Shown here in pieces: positions 35,101 through 49,280 of a DNA stretch of 64,000 bases. The stretch is from Diprion similis (taxonomy: Eukaryota; Arthropoda; Insecta; Hymenoptera; Diprionidae): contig NC_060108.1 in assembly GCF_021155765.1 (NCBI RefSeq), positions 18,129,025 through 18,193,024 on the forward strand, read 5' to 3'. Under the pieces are notes generated by a model. It searched no databases, was not told where the DNA came from, and saw only the letters and a list, made by a program, of their open reading frames with translations. The stretch's first letter is position 1, and the number at the start of each line of letters is the position of its first letter. A program made the position numbers and the translations under genes.

Positions 35101-38100
35101 TTCCGACGTAATTTTGCGAGAGAAATCGATTGAGCGCAGTCCCAATACGCTGCGAGCGATAGCTGAAAAGTTACGGCCGAAAAACTCATGATTTTCGTCG
35201 TCATTTCTCTGCTGCTGGTCCTACGCTGTTTTTACTGTGTTTTTTGAGTTCCTGGCGGTCTAATTACTCTGAAGATGGTCATACAAATCGATTGCGAGAC
35301 GAGAAATTTTCGACTTCGAAAATGACCAAAAAAGTAAGGCTAACCCCTTTGGATTTTTGGCGAAAATTTCGACGACTTTGAAAAAAGCTGCAATTAATTC
35401 TTGCATGCCCTATTCCGACGTAATTTTGCGAGAGAAATCGATTAAGCGCAGTCCCAATACGCTGCGAGCGATAGCTGAAAAGATACGGCCGAAAAACTCA
35501 CGATTTTCACCGTCATTTCTCTGCTGCTGGTCCTACGCTGTTTTTGATGTGTTTTCTGAGTTCCTGGTGGTCCAATTACACTAAAGATGGTCATACAAAT
35601 CGATTGCGAGACGAGAAATTTTCGACTCCAAAAATGACCAAAAAAGTAAGGCTAACCCCTTTGGATTTTTGGCATAAATTTCGACGACTTCGAAAAAAGC
35701 TGCAATTAATTTTTGCATGCCCTATTCCGACGTAATTTTGCGAGAAAAATCGATTAAGCGCAGTCCCAATACGCTGCGAGCGATAGCTGAAAAGATACGG
35801 CCGAAAAACTCACGATTTTCACCGTCATTTCTCTGCTGCTGGTCCTACGCTGTTTTTGATGTGTTTTCTGAGTTCCTGGTGGTCCAATTGCACTGAGGAT
35901 GGTCATACAAATCGATTCCGAGACGAAAAATTTTCGGCTCCGAAAATGACCAAAAAAGTAAGGCTAACCCCTTTGGAATTTTGGCGAAAATTTCGACGAC
36001 TTCGAAAAGAGCTGCAATTAATTTTCGCATGCCCTATTCCGACGTAATTTTGCGAGAGAAATCGATTAAGCGCAGTCCCAATACGCTGCGAGCGATAGCT
36101 GAAAAGTTACGGCCGAAAAACTAATGATTTTCATCGTCATTTCTCTGCTGCTGGTCCTACGCTGTTTTTGATGTGTTTTCTGAGTTCCTGGCGGTCCAAT
36201 TACTCCAAAGATGGTCATACAAATCGATTGCGAGACGAAAAATTTTCGACTCCGAAAATGACCAAAAAAGTAAGGCTAACCCCTTTGGATTTTTGGCGAA
36301 AATTTCGACGACTTCGAAAAGAGCTGCAATTAATTTTCGCATGCCCTATTCCGACGTAATTTCGCGAGAGAAATCGATTAAGCGCAGTCCCAATACGCTG
36401 CGAGCGATAGCTGAAAAGTTACGGCCGAAAAACTCATGATTTTCATCGTCATTTCTCTGCTGCTGGTCCTACGCTGTTTTTTATGTGTTTTTTGAGTTCC
36501 TGGCGGTCCAATTACTCCAAAGATGGTCATACAAATCGATTGCGAGACGAGAAATTTTCGAATCCGAAAATGACCAAAAAAGTAAGGCTAACCCCTTTGG
36601 AATTTTGGCGAAAATTTCGACGACTTTGAAAAGAGCTGCAATTAATTTTCGCATGCCCTATTCCGACGTAATTTCGCGAGAGAAATCGATTAAGCGCAGT
36701 CCCAATACGCTGCGAGCGATAGCTGAAAAGTTACGGCCGAAAAACTCATGATTTTCCTCGTCATTTCTCTGCTGCTGGTCCTACGCTGTTTTTGATGTGT
36801 TTTCTGAGTTCCTGGTGGTCCAATTACACTAAGGATGGTCATACAAATCGATTCCGAGACGAAAAATTTTCGGCTTCGAAAATGACCAAAAAAGTAAGGC
36901 TAACCCCTTTGGAATTTTGGCGAAAATTTCGACGACTTTGAAAAGAGCTGCAATTAATTTTCGCATGCCCTATTCCGACGTAATTTTGCGAGAGAAATCG
37001 ATTAAGCGCAGTCCCAATACGCTGCGAGCGATAGCTGAAAAGTGACGGCCGAAAAACTAATGATTTTCATCGTCATTTCTCTGCTGCTGGTCCTACGCTG
37101 TTTTTGATGTGTTTTCTGAGTTCCTGGTGGTCCAATTACACTAAGGATGGTCATACAAATCGATTCCGGGACGAAAAATTCTCGGCTTCAAAAATGACCA
37201 AAAAAGTAAGGCTAACCCCTTTGGAATTTTGGCGAAAATTTCGACGACTTTGAAAAGAGCTGCAATTAATTTCCGCATGCCCTATTCCGACGTAATTTTG
37301 CGAAAGAAATCGATTAAGCGCAGTCCCAATACGCTGCGAGCGATAGCTGAAAAGTTACGGCCGAAAAACTAATGATTTTCATCGTCATTTCTCTGCTGCT
37401 GGTCCTACGCTGTTTTTGATGTGTTTTCTGAGTTCCTGGTGGTCCAATTACACTAAGGATGGTCATACAAATCGATTCCGAGACGAAAAATTTTCGGCTT
37501 CGAAAATGACCAAAAAAGTAAGGCTAACCCCTTTGGAATTTTGGCGAAAATTTCGACGACTTTGAAAAGAGCTGCAATTAATTTTCGCAAGCCCCATTCC
37601 GACGTAATTTCGCGAGAGAAATCGATTGAGCGCAGTCCCAATACGCTGCGAGCGATAGCTGAAAAGTTACGGCCGAAAAACTCATGATTTTCCTCGTCAT
37701 TTCTCTGCTGCTGGTCCTACGCTGTTTTTGATGTGTTTTCTGAGTTCCCGGTGGTCCAATTACACTAAGGATGGTCATACAAATCGATTCCGAAACGAAA
37801 AATTTTCGGCTTCGAAAATGACCAAAAAAGTAAGGCTAACCCCTTTGGAATTTTGGCGAAAATTTCGACGACTTTGAAAAGAGCTGCAATTAATTTCCGC
37901 ATGCCCTATTCCGACGTAATTTTGCGAAAGAAATCGATTGAGCGCAGTCCCAATACGCTGCGAGCGATAGCTGAAAAGTTACGGCCGAAAAACTAATGAT
38001 TTTCATCGTCATTTCTCTGCTGCTGGTCCTACGCTGTTTTTGATGTGTTTTCTGAGTTCCTGGTGGTCCAATTACACTAAGGATGGTCATACAAATCGAT

Positions 38101-39013
38101 TCCGAGACGAAAAATTTTCGGCTTCGAAAATGACCAAAAAAGTAAGGCTAACCCCTTTGGAATTTTGGCGAAAATTTCGACGACTTTGAAAAGAGCTGCA
38201 ATTAATTTTCGCAAGCCCCATTCCGACGTAATCTCGCGAGAGAAATCGATTAAGCGTAGTCCCAATTCGCTGCGAGCGATAGCTGAAAAGTTACGGCCGA
38301 AAAACTCATGATTTTCATCGTCATTTCTCTGCTGCTGGTCCTACCCTGTTTTTGATGTGTTTTCTGAGTTCCTGGTGGTCCAATTACACTAAGGATGGTC
38401 ATACAAATCGATTCCGAGACGAAAAATTTTCGGCTTCGAAAATGACCAAAAAAGTAAGGCTAACCCCTTTGGAATTTTGGCGAAAATTTCGACGACTTTG
38501 AAAAGAGCTGCAATTAATTTTCGCATGCCCTATTCCGACGTAATTTTGCGAGAGAAATCGATTGAGCGCAGTCCCAATACGCTGCGAGCGATAGCTGAAA
38601 AGTTACGGCCGAAAAACTCATGATTTTCGTCGTCATTTCTCTGCTGCTGGTCCTACGCTGTTTTTACTGTGTTTTTTGAGTTCCTGGCGGTCTAATTACT
38701 CTGAAGATGGTCATACAAATCGATTGCGAGACGAGAAATTTTCGACTTCGAAAATGACCAAAAAAGTAAGGCTAACCCCTTTGGATTTTTGGCGAAAATT
38801 TCGACGACTTCGAAAAAAGCTGCAATTAATTCTTGCATGCCCTATTCCGACGTAATTTTGCGAGAGAAATCGATTAAGCGCAGTCCCAATACGCTGCGAG
38901 CGATAGCTGAAAAGATACGGCCGAAAAACTCACGATTTTCACCGTCATTTCTCTGCTGCTGGTCCTACGCTGTTTTTGATGTGTTTTCTGAGTTCCTGGT
39001 GGTCCAATGACAC
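32150..39013 (+). repeat. Higher-order duplication: 3,432 bp (11 monomers), two tandem copies
   Basis: Rare variants recur exactly 3,432 bases apart: GGCATAAATTT at about 32,239 and 35,671; TTCCGGGACG at 33,732 and 37,164; TTTTTACTGTG at about 35,229 and 38,661. Only scattered single-base differences separate the copies, for example CCAATCACAC versus CCAATTACAC near 33,390 and 36,822. Ends are approximate. Confidence 0.85.
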
Positions 39014-39299
39014 TAAGGATGGTCATACAAATCGATTCCGAGACGAAAAATTTTCGGCTCCGAAAATGACCAAAAAAGTAAGGCTAACCCCTTTGGAATT
39101 TTGGCGAAAATTTCGACGACTTCGAAAAGAGCTGCAATTAATTTTCGCATGCCCTATTCCGACGTAATTTTGCGAGAGAAATCGATTAAGCGCAGTCCCA
39201 ATACGCTGCGAGCGATAGCTGAAAAGTTACGGCCGAAAAACTAATGATTTTCATCGTCATTTCTCTGCTGCTGGTCCTACGCTGTTTTTGATGTGTTTT

Positions 39300-42200
39300 C
39301 TGAGTTCCTGGTGGTCCAATTACACTAAGGATGGTCATACAAATCGATTCCGAGACGAAAAATTTTCGGCTTCGAAAATGACCAAAAAAGTAAGGCTAAC
39401 TCCTTTGGAATTTTGGCGAAAATTTCGACGACTTTGAAAAGAGCTGCAATTAATTTTCGCATGCCCTATTCCGACGTAATTTTGCGAGAGAAATCGATTA
39501 AGCGCAGTCCCAATACGCTGCGAGCGATAGCTGAAAAGTGACGGCCGAAAAACTAATGATTTTCATCGTCATTTCTCTGCTGCTGGTCCTACGCTGTTTT
39601 TGATGTGTTTTCTGAGTTCCTGGTGGTCCAATTACACTAAGGATGGTCATACAAATCGATTCCGGGACGAAAAATTCTCGGCTTCAAAAATGACCAAAAA
39701 AGTAAGGCTAACCCCTTTGGAATTTTGGCGAAAATTTCGACGACTTTGAAAAGAGCTGCAATTAATTTCCGCATGCCCTATTCCGACGTAATTTTGCGAA
39801 AGAAATCGATTAAGCGCAGTCCCAATACGCTGCGAGCGATAGCTGAAAAGTTACGGCCGAAAAACTAATGATTTTCATCGTCATTTCTCTGCTGCTGGTC
39901 CTACGCTGTTTTTGATGTGTTTTCTGAGTTCCTGGTGGTCCAATTACACTAAGGATGGTCATACAAATCGATTCCGAGACGAAAAATTTTCGGCTTCGAA
40001 AATGACCAAAAAAGTAAGGCTAACCCCTTTGGAATTTTGGCGAAAATTTCGACGACTTTGAAAAGAGCTGCAATTAATTTTCGCAAGCCCCATTCCGACG
40101 TAATTTCGCGAGAGAAATCGATTGAGCGCAGTCCCAATACGCTGCGAGCGATAGCTGAAAAGTTACGGCCGAAAAACTCATGATTTTCCTCGTCATTTCT
40201 CTGCTGCTGGTCCTACGCTGTTTTTGATGTGTTTTCTGAGTTCCCGGTGGTCCAATTACACTAAGGATGGTCATACAAATCGATTCCGAAACGAAAAATT
40301 TTCGGCTTCGAAAATGACCAAAAAAGTAAGGCTAACCCCTTTGGAATTTTGGCGAAAATTTCGACGACTTTGAAAAGAGCTGCAATTAATTTCCGCATGC
40401 CCTATTCCGACGTAATTTTGCGAAAGAAATCGATTGAGCGCAGTCCCAATACGCTGCGAGCGATAGCTGAAAAGTTACGGCCGAAAAACTAATGATTTTC
40501 ATCGTCATTTCTCTGCTGCTGGTCCTACGCTGTTTTTGATGTGTTTTCTGAGTTCCTGGTGGTCCAATTACACTAAGGATGGTCATACAAATCGATTCCG
40601 AGACGAAAAATTTTCGGCTTCGAAAATGACCAAAAAAGTAAGGCTAACCCCTTTGGAATTTTGGCGAAAATTTCGACGACTTTGAAAAGAGCTGCAATTA
40701 ATTTTCGCAAGCCCCATTCCGACGTAATCTCGCGAGAGAAATCGATTAAGCGTAGTCCCAATTCGCTGCGAGCGATAGCTGAAAAGTTACGGCCGAAAAA
40801 CTCATGATTTTCATCGTCATTTCTCTGCTGCTGGTCCTACCCTGTTTTTGATGTGTTTTCTGAGTTCCTGGTGGTCCAATTACACTAAGGATGGTCATAC
40901 AAATCGATTGCGAGACGAAAAATTTTCGGCTTCGAAAATGACCAAAAAAGTAAGGCTAACCCCTTTGGAATTTTGGCGAAAATTTCGACGACTTTGAAAA
41001 GAGCTGCAATTAATTTTCGCATGCCCTATTCCGACGTAATTTTGCGAGAGAAATCGATTGAGCGCAGTCCCAATACGCTGCGAGCGATAGCTGAAAAGTT
41101 ACGGCCGAAAAACTCATGATTTTCGTCGTCATTTCTCTGCTGCTGGTCCTACGCTGTTTTTACTGTGTTTTTTGAGTTCCTGGCGGTCTAATTACTCTGA
41201 AGATGGTCATACAAATCGATTGCGAGACGAGAAATTTTCGACTTCGAAAATGACCAAAAAAGTAAGGCTAACCCCTTTGGATTTTTGGCGAAAATTTCGA
41301 CGACTTCGAAAAAAGCTGCAATTAATTCTTGCATGCCCTATTCCGACGTAATTTTGCGAGAGAAATCGATTAAGCGCAGTCCCAATACGCTGCGAGCGAT
41401 AGCTGAAAAGATACGGCCGAAAAACTCACGATTTTCACCGTCATTTCTCTGCTGCTGGTCCTACGCTGTTTTTGATGTGTTTTCTGAGTTCCTGGTGGTC
41501 CAATTACACTAAGGATGGTCATACAAATCGATTCCGAGACGAAAAATTTTCGGCTCCGAAAATGACCAAAAAAGTAAGGCTAACCCCTTTGGAATTTTGG
41601 CGAAAATTTCGACGACTTCGAAAAGAGCTGCAATTAATTTTCGCATGCCCTATTCCGACGTAATTTTGCGAGAGAAATCGATTAAGCGCAGTCCCAATAC
41701 GCTGCGAGCGATAGCTGAAAAGTTACGGCCGAAAAACTAATGATTTTCATCGTCATTTCTCTGCTGCTGGTCCTACGCTGTTTTTGATGTGTTTTCTGAG
41801 TTCCTGGTGGTCCAATTACACTAAGGATGGTCATACAAATCGATTTCGAGACAAAAAATTTTCGGCTCCGAAAATGACCAAAAAAGTAAGGCTAACCCCT
41901 TTGGAATTTTGGCGAAAATTTCGACGACTTTGAAAAGAGCTGCAATTAATTTTCGCATGCCCTATTCCGACGTAATTTCGCGAGAGAAATCGATTAAGCG
42001 CAGTCCCAATACGCTGCGAGCGATAGCTGAAAAGTTACGGCCGAAAAACTCATGATTTTCATCGTCATTTCTCTGCTGCTGGTCCTACGCTGTTTTTTAT
42101 GTGTTTTTTGAGTTCCTGGCGGTCCAATTACTCCAAAGATGGTCATACAAATCGATTGCGAGACGAAAAATTTTCGACTCCGAAAATGACCAAAAAAGTA

Positions 42201-45200
42201 AGGCTAACCCCTTTGGATTTTTGGCGAAAATTTCGACGACTTTAAAAAGAGCTGCAATTAATTTTCGCATGCCCTATTTCGACGTAATTTCGCGAGAGAA
42301 ATCGATTAAGCGCAGTCCCAATACGCTGCGAGCGATAGCTGAAAAGTTACGGCCGAAAAACTCATGATTTTCCTCGTCATTTCTCTGCTGCTGGTCCTAC
42401 GCTGTTTTTGATGTGTTTTCTGAGTTCCTGGTGGTCCAATTACACTAAGGATGGTCATACAAATCGATTCCGAGACGAAAAATTTTCGGCTTCGAAAATG
42501 ACCAAAAAAGTAAGGCTAACCCCTTTGGAATTTTGGCGAAAATTTCGACGACTTTGAAAAGAGCTCCAATTAATTTTCGCGAGCCCTATTCCGACGTAAT
42601 TTTGCGAGAGAAATCGATTAAGCGCAGTCCCAATACGCTGCGAGCGATAGCTGAAAAGTTACGGCCGAAAAACTAATGATTTTCATCGTCATTTCTCTGC
42701 TGCTGGTCCTACGCTGTTTTTGATGTGTTTTCTGAGTTCCTGGTGGTCCAATTACACTAAGGATGGTCATACAAATCGATTCCGAGACGAAAAATTTTCG
42801 GCTCTAAAAATGACCAAAAAAGTAAGGCTAACCCCTTTGGATTTTTGGCGAAAATTTCGACGACTTCGAAAAAAGCTGCAATTAATTTTTGCATGCCCCA
42901 TTCCGACGTAATTTTGCGAGAGAAATCGATTAAGCGCAGTCCCAATACGCTGCGAGCGATAGCTGAAAAGTTACGGCCGAAAAACTCATGATTTTCGTCG
43001 TCATTTCTCTGCTGCTGGTCCTACGCTGTTTTTTATGTGTTTTTTGAGTTCCTGGCGGTCCAATTACTCTAGAGATGGTCATACAAATCGATTGCGAGAC
43101 GAGAAATTTTCGACTCCAAAAATGACCAAAAAAGTAAGGCTAACCCCTTTGGATTTTTGGCGAAAATTTCGACGACTTTGAAAAAAGCTGCAATTAATTT
43201 TTGCATGCCCTATTCCGACGTAATTTTGCGAGAGAAATCGATTAAGCGCAGTCCCAATACGCTGCGAGCGATAGCTGAAAAGTTACGGCCGAAAAACTCA
43301 CGATTTTCACCGTCATTTCTCTGCTGCTGGTCCTACGCTGTTTTTGATGTGTTTTCTGAGTTCCTGGTGGTCCAATTACACTGAAGATGGTCATACAAAT
43401 CGATTCCGAGACGAAAAATTTTCGGCTCCGAAAATGACCAAAAAAGTAAGGCTAACCCCTTTGGAATTTTGGCGAAAATTTCGACGACTTCGAAAAAAGC
43501 TGCAATTAATTTTCGCATGCCCTATTCCGACGTAATTTCGCGAGAGAAATCGATTAAGCGCAGTCCCAATACGCTGCGAGCGATAGCTGAAAAGTTACGG
43601 CCGAAAAACTAATGATTTTCATCGTCATTTCTCTGCTGCTGGTCCTACGCTGTTTTTGATGTGTTTTCTGAGTTCCTGGTGGTCCAATTACACTAAGGAT
43701 GGTCATACAAATCGATTCCGAGACGAAAAATTTTCGGCTTCAAAAATGACCAAAAAAGTAAGGCTAACCCCTTTGGAATTTTGGCGAAAATTTCGACGAC
43801 TTTGAAAAGAGCTGCAATTAATTTCCGCATGCCCTATTCCGACGTAATTTTGCGAAAGAAATCGATTAAGCGCAGTCCCAATACGCTGCGAGCGATAGCT
43901 GAAAAGTTACGGCCGAAAAACTAATGATTTTCATCGTCATTTCTCTGCTGCTGGTCCTACGCTGTTTTTGATGTGTTTTCTGAGTTCCTGGTGGTCCAAT
44001 TACACTAAGGATGGTCATACAAATCGATTCCGAGACGAAAAATTTTCGGCTTCGAAAATGACCAAAAAAGTAAGGCTAACCCCTTTGGAATTTTGGCGAA
44101 AATTTCGACGACTTTGAAAAGAGCTGCAATTAATTTTCGCATGCCCTATTCCGACGTAATTTCGCGAGAGAAATCGATTAAGCGCAGTCCCAATACGCTG
44201 CGAGCGATAGCTGAAAAGTTACGGCCGAAAAACTCATGATTTTCCTCGTCATTTCTCTGCTGCTGGTCCTACGCTGTTTTTGATGTGTTTTCTGAGTTCC
44301 CGGTGGTCCAATTACACTAAGGATGGTCATACAAATCGATTCCGAGACGAAAAATTTTCGGCTTCGAAAATGACCAAAAAAGTAAGGCTAACCCCTTTGG
44401 AATTTTGGCGAAAATTTCGACGACTTTGAAAAGAGCTGCAATTAATTTTCGCATGCCCTATTCCGACGTAATTTTGCGAGAGAAATCGATTAAGCGCAGT
44501 CCCAATACGCTGCGAGCGATAGCTGAAAAGTGACGGCCGAAAAACTAATGATTTTCATCGTCATTTCTCTGCTGCTGGTCCTACGCTGTTTTTGATGTGT
44601 TTTCTGAGTTCCTGGTGGTCCAATTACACTAAGGATGGTCATACAAATCGATTCCGGGACGAAAAATTCTCGGCTTCAAAAATGACCAAAAAAGTAAGGC
44701 TAACCCCTTTGGAATTTTGGCGAAAATTTCGACGACTTTGAAAAGAGCTGCAATTAATTTCCGCATGCCCTATTCCGACGTAATTTTGCGAAAGAAATCG
44801 ATTAAGCGCAGTCCCAATACGCTGCGAGCGATAGCTGAAAAGTTACGGCCGAAAAACTAATGATTTTCATCGTCATTTCTCTGCTGCTGGTCCTACGCTG
44901 TTTTTGATGTGTTTTCTGAGTTCCTGGTGGTCCAATTACACTAAGGATGGTCATACAAATCGATTCCGAGACGAAAAATTTTCGGCTTCGAAAATGACCA
45001 AAAAATTAAGGCTAACCCCTTTGGAATTTTGGCGAAAATTTCGACGACTTTGAAAAGAGCTGCAATTAATTTTCGCAAGCCCCATTCCGACGTAATTTCG
45101 CGAGAGAAATCGATTGAGCGCAGTCCCAATACGCTGCGAGCGATAGCTGAAAAGTTACGGCCGAAAAACTCATGATTTTCCTCGTCATTTCTCTGCTGCT

Positions 45201-48200
45201 GGTCCTACGCTGTTTTTGATGTGTTTTCTGAGTTCCCGGTGGTCCAATTACACTAAGGATGGTCATACAAATCGATTCCGAAACGAAAAATTTTCGGCTT
45301 CGAAAATGACCAAAAAAGTAAGGCTAACCCCTTTGGAATTTTGGCGAAAATTTCGACGACTTTGAAAAGAGCTGCAATTAATTTCCGCATGCCCTATTCC
45401 GACGTAATTTTGCGAAAGAAATCGATTGAGCGCAGTCCCAATACGCTGCGAGCGATAGCTGAAAAGTTACGGCCGAAAAACTAATGATTTTCATCGTCAT
45501 TTCTCTGCTGCTGGTCCTACGCTGTTTTTGATGTGTTTTCTGAGTTCCTGGTGGTCCAATTACACTAAGGATGGTCATACAAATCGATTCCGAGACGAAA
45601 AATTTTCGGCTTCGAAAATGACCAAAAAAGTAAGGCTAACCCCTTTGGAATTTTGGCGAAAATTTCGACGACTTTGAAAAGAGCTGCAATTAATTTTCGC
45701 AAGCCCCATTCCGACGTAATCTCGCGAGAGAAATCGATTAAGCGTAGTCCCAATTCGCTGCGAGCGATAGCTGAAAAGTTACGGCCGAAAAACTCATGAT
45801 TTTCATCGTCATTTCTCTGCTGCTGGTCCTACCCTGTTTTTGATGTGTTTTCTGAGTTCCTGGTGGTCCAATTACACTAACGATGGTCATACAAATCGAT
45901 TCCGAGACGAAAAATTTTCGGCTTCGAAAATGACCAAAAAAGTAAGGCTAACCCCTTTGGAATTTTGGCGAAAATTTCGACGACTTTGAAAAGAGCTGCA
46001 ATTAATTTTCGCATGCCCTATTCCGACGTAATTTTGCGAGAGAAATCGATTGAGCGCAGTCCCAATACGCTGCGAGCGATAGCTGAAAAGTTACGGCCGA
46101 AAAACTCATGATTTTCGTCGTCATTTCTCTGCTGCTGGTCCTACGCTGTTTTTACTGTGTTTTTTGAGTTCCTGGCGGTCTAATTACTCTGAAGATGGTC
46201 ATACAAATCGATTGCGAGACGAGAAATTTTCGACTTCGAAAATGACCAAAAAAGTAAGGCTAACCCCTTTGGATTTTTGGCGAAAATTTCGACGACTTCG
46301 AAAAAAGCTGCAATTAATTCTTGCATGCCCTATTCCGACGTAATTTTGCGAGAGAAATCGATTAAGCGCAGTCCCAATACGCTGCGAGCGATAGCTGAAA
46401 AGATACGGCCGAAAAACTCACGATTTTCACCGTCATTTCTCTGCTGCTGGTCCTACGCTGTTTTTGATGTGTTTTCTGAGTTCCTGGTGGTCCAATTACA
46501 CTAAGGATGGTCATACAAATCGATTCCGAGACGAAAAATTTTCGGCTCCGAAAATGACCAAAAAAGTAAGGCTAACCCCTTTGGAATTTTGGCGAAAATT
46601 TCGACGACTTCGAAAAGAGCTGCAATTAATTTTCGCATGCCCTATTCCGACGTAATTTTGCGAGAGAAATCGATTAAGCGCAGTCCCAATACGCTGCGAG
46701 CGATAGCTGAAAAGTAACGGCCGAAAAACTAATGATTTTCATCGTCATTTCTCTGCTGCTGGTCCTACGCTGTTTTTGATGTGTTTTCTGAGTTCCTGGT
46801 GGTCCAATTACACTAAGGATGGTCATACAAATCGATTTCGAGACAAAAAATTTTCGGCTCCGAAAATGACCAAAAAAGTAAGGCTAACCCCTTTGGAATT
46901 TTGGCGAAAATTTCGACGACTTTGAAAAGAGCTGCAATTAATTTTCGCATGCCCTATTCCGACGTAATTTCGCGAGAGAAATCGATTAAGCGCAGTCCCA
47001 ATACGCTGCGAGCGATAGCTGAAAAGTTACGGCCGAAAAACTCATGATTTTCATCGTCATTTCTCTGCTGCTGGTCCTACGCTGTTTTTTATGTGTTTTT
47101 TGAGTTCCTGGCGGTCCAATTACTCCAAAGATGGTCATACAAATCGATTGCGAGACGAAAAATTTTCGACTCCGAAAATGACCAAAAAAGTAAGGCTAAC
47201 CCCTTTGGATTTTTGGCGAAAATTTCGACGACTTTAAAAAGAGCTGCAATTAATTTTCGCATGCTCTATTTCGACGTAATTTCGCGAGAGAAATCGATTA
47301 AGCGCAGTCCCAATACGCTGCGAGCGATAGCTGAAAAGTTACGGCCGAAAAACTCATGATTTTCCTCGTCATTTCTCTGCTGCTGGTCCTACGCTGTTTT
47401 TGATGTGTTTTCTGAGTTCCTGGTGGTCCAATTACACTAAGGATGGTCATACAAATCGATTCCGAGACGAAAAATTTTCGGCTTCGAAAATGACCAAAAA
47501 AGTAAGGCTAACCCCTTTGGAATTTTGGCGAAAATTTCGACGACTTCGAAAAGAGCTCCAATTAATTTTCGCGAGCCCTATTCCGACGTAATTTTGCGAG
47601 AGAAATCGATTAAGCGCAGTCCCAATACGCTGCGAGCGATAGCTGAAAAGTTACGGCCGAAAAACTAATGATTTTCATCGTCATTTCTCTGCTGCTGGTC
47701 CTACGCTGTTTTTGATGTGTTTTCTGAGTTCCTGGTGGTCCAATTACACTAAGGATGGTCATACAAATCGATTCCGAGACGAAAAATTTTCGGCTCTAAA
47801 AATGACCAAAAAAGTAAGGCTAACCCCTTTGGATTTTTGGCGAAAATTTCGACGACTTCGAAAAAAGCTGCAATTAATTTTTGCATGCCCCATTCCGACG
47901 TAATTTTGCGAGAGAAATCGATTAAGCGCAGTCCCAATACGCTGCGAGCGATAGCTGAAAAGTTACGGCCGAAAAACTCATGATTTTCGTCGTCATTTCT
48001 CTGCTGCTGGTCCTACGCTGTTTTTTATGTGTTTTTTGAGTTCCTGGCGGTCCAATTACTCTAGAGATGGTCATACAAATCGATTGCGAGACGAGAAATT
48101 TTCGACTCCAAAAATGACCAAAAAAGTAAGGCTAACCCCTTTGGATTTTTGGCGAAAATTTCGACGACTTTGAAAAAAGCTGCAATTAATTTTTGCATGC

Positions 48201-49280
48201 CCTATTCCGACGTAATTTTGCGAGAGAAATCGATTAAGCGCAGTCCCAATACGCTGCGAGCGATAGCTGAAAAGTTACGGCCGAAAAACTCACGATTTTC
48301 ACCGTCATTTCTCTGCTGCTGGTCCTACGCTGTTTTTGATGTGTTTTCTGAGTTCCTGGTGGTCCAATTACACTGAAGATGGTCATACAAATCGATTCCG
48401 AGACGAAAAATTTTCGGCTCCGAAAATGACCAAAAAAGTAAGGCTAACCCCTTTGGAATTTTGGCGAAAATTTCGACGACTTCGAAAAAAGCTGCAATTA
48501 ATTTTCGCATGCCCTATTCCGACGTAATTTCGCGAGAGAAATCGATTAAGCGCAGTCCCAATACGCTGCGAGCGATAGCTGAAAAGTTACGGCCGAAAAA
48601 CTAATGATTTTCATCGTCATTTCTCTGCTGCTGGTCCTACGCTGTTTTTGATGTGTTTTCTGAGTTCCTGGTGGTCCAATTACACTAAGGATGGTCATAC
48701 AAATCGATTCCGAGACGAAAAATTTTCGGCTTCAAAAATGACCAAAAAAGTAAGGCTAACCCCTTTGGAATTTTGGCGAAAATTTCGACGACTTTGAAAA
48801 GAGCTGCAATTAATTTCCGCATGCCCTATTCCGACGTAATTTTGCGAAAGAAATCGATTAAGCGCAGTCCCAATACGCTGCGAGCGATAGCTGAAAAGTT
48901 ACGGCCGAAAAACTAATGATTTTCATCGTCATTTCTCTGCTGCTGGTCCTACGCTGTTTTTGATGTGTTTTCTGAGTTCCTGGTGGTCCAATTACACTAA
49001 GGATGGTCATACAAATCGATTCCGAGACGAAAAATTTTCGGCTTCGAAAATGACCAAAAAAGTAAGGCTAACCCCTTTGGAATTTTGGCGAAAATTTCGA
49101 CGACTTTGAAAAGAGCTGCAATTAATTTTCGCATGCCCTATTCCGACGTAATTTCGCGAGAGAAATCGATTAAGCGCAGTCCCAATACGCTGCGAGCGAT
49201 AGCTGAAAAGTTACGGCCGAAAAACTCATGATTTTCCTCGTCATTTCTCTGCTGCTGGTCCTACGCTGTTTTTGATGTGT
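39300..49280 (+). repeat. Higher-order duplication: 4,992 bp (16 monomers), two tandem copies
   Basis: TTCCGGGACG recurs at 39,660 and 44,652, the TTTTTACTGTG monomer at about 41,157 and 46,149, and a rare GAGCTCCAATTAATTTTCGC monomer near 42,562 and 47,554. All are 4,992 apart. The left part of this block is itself a copy, shifted by 2,496 bp (8 monomers), of about 36,780-39,010. Ends are approximate. Confidence 0.85.
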
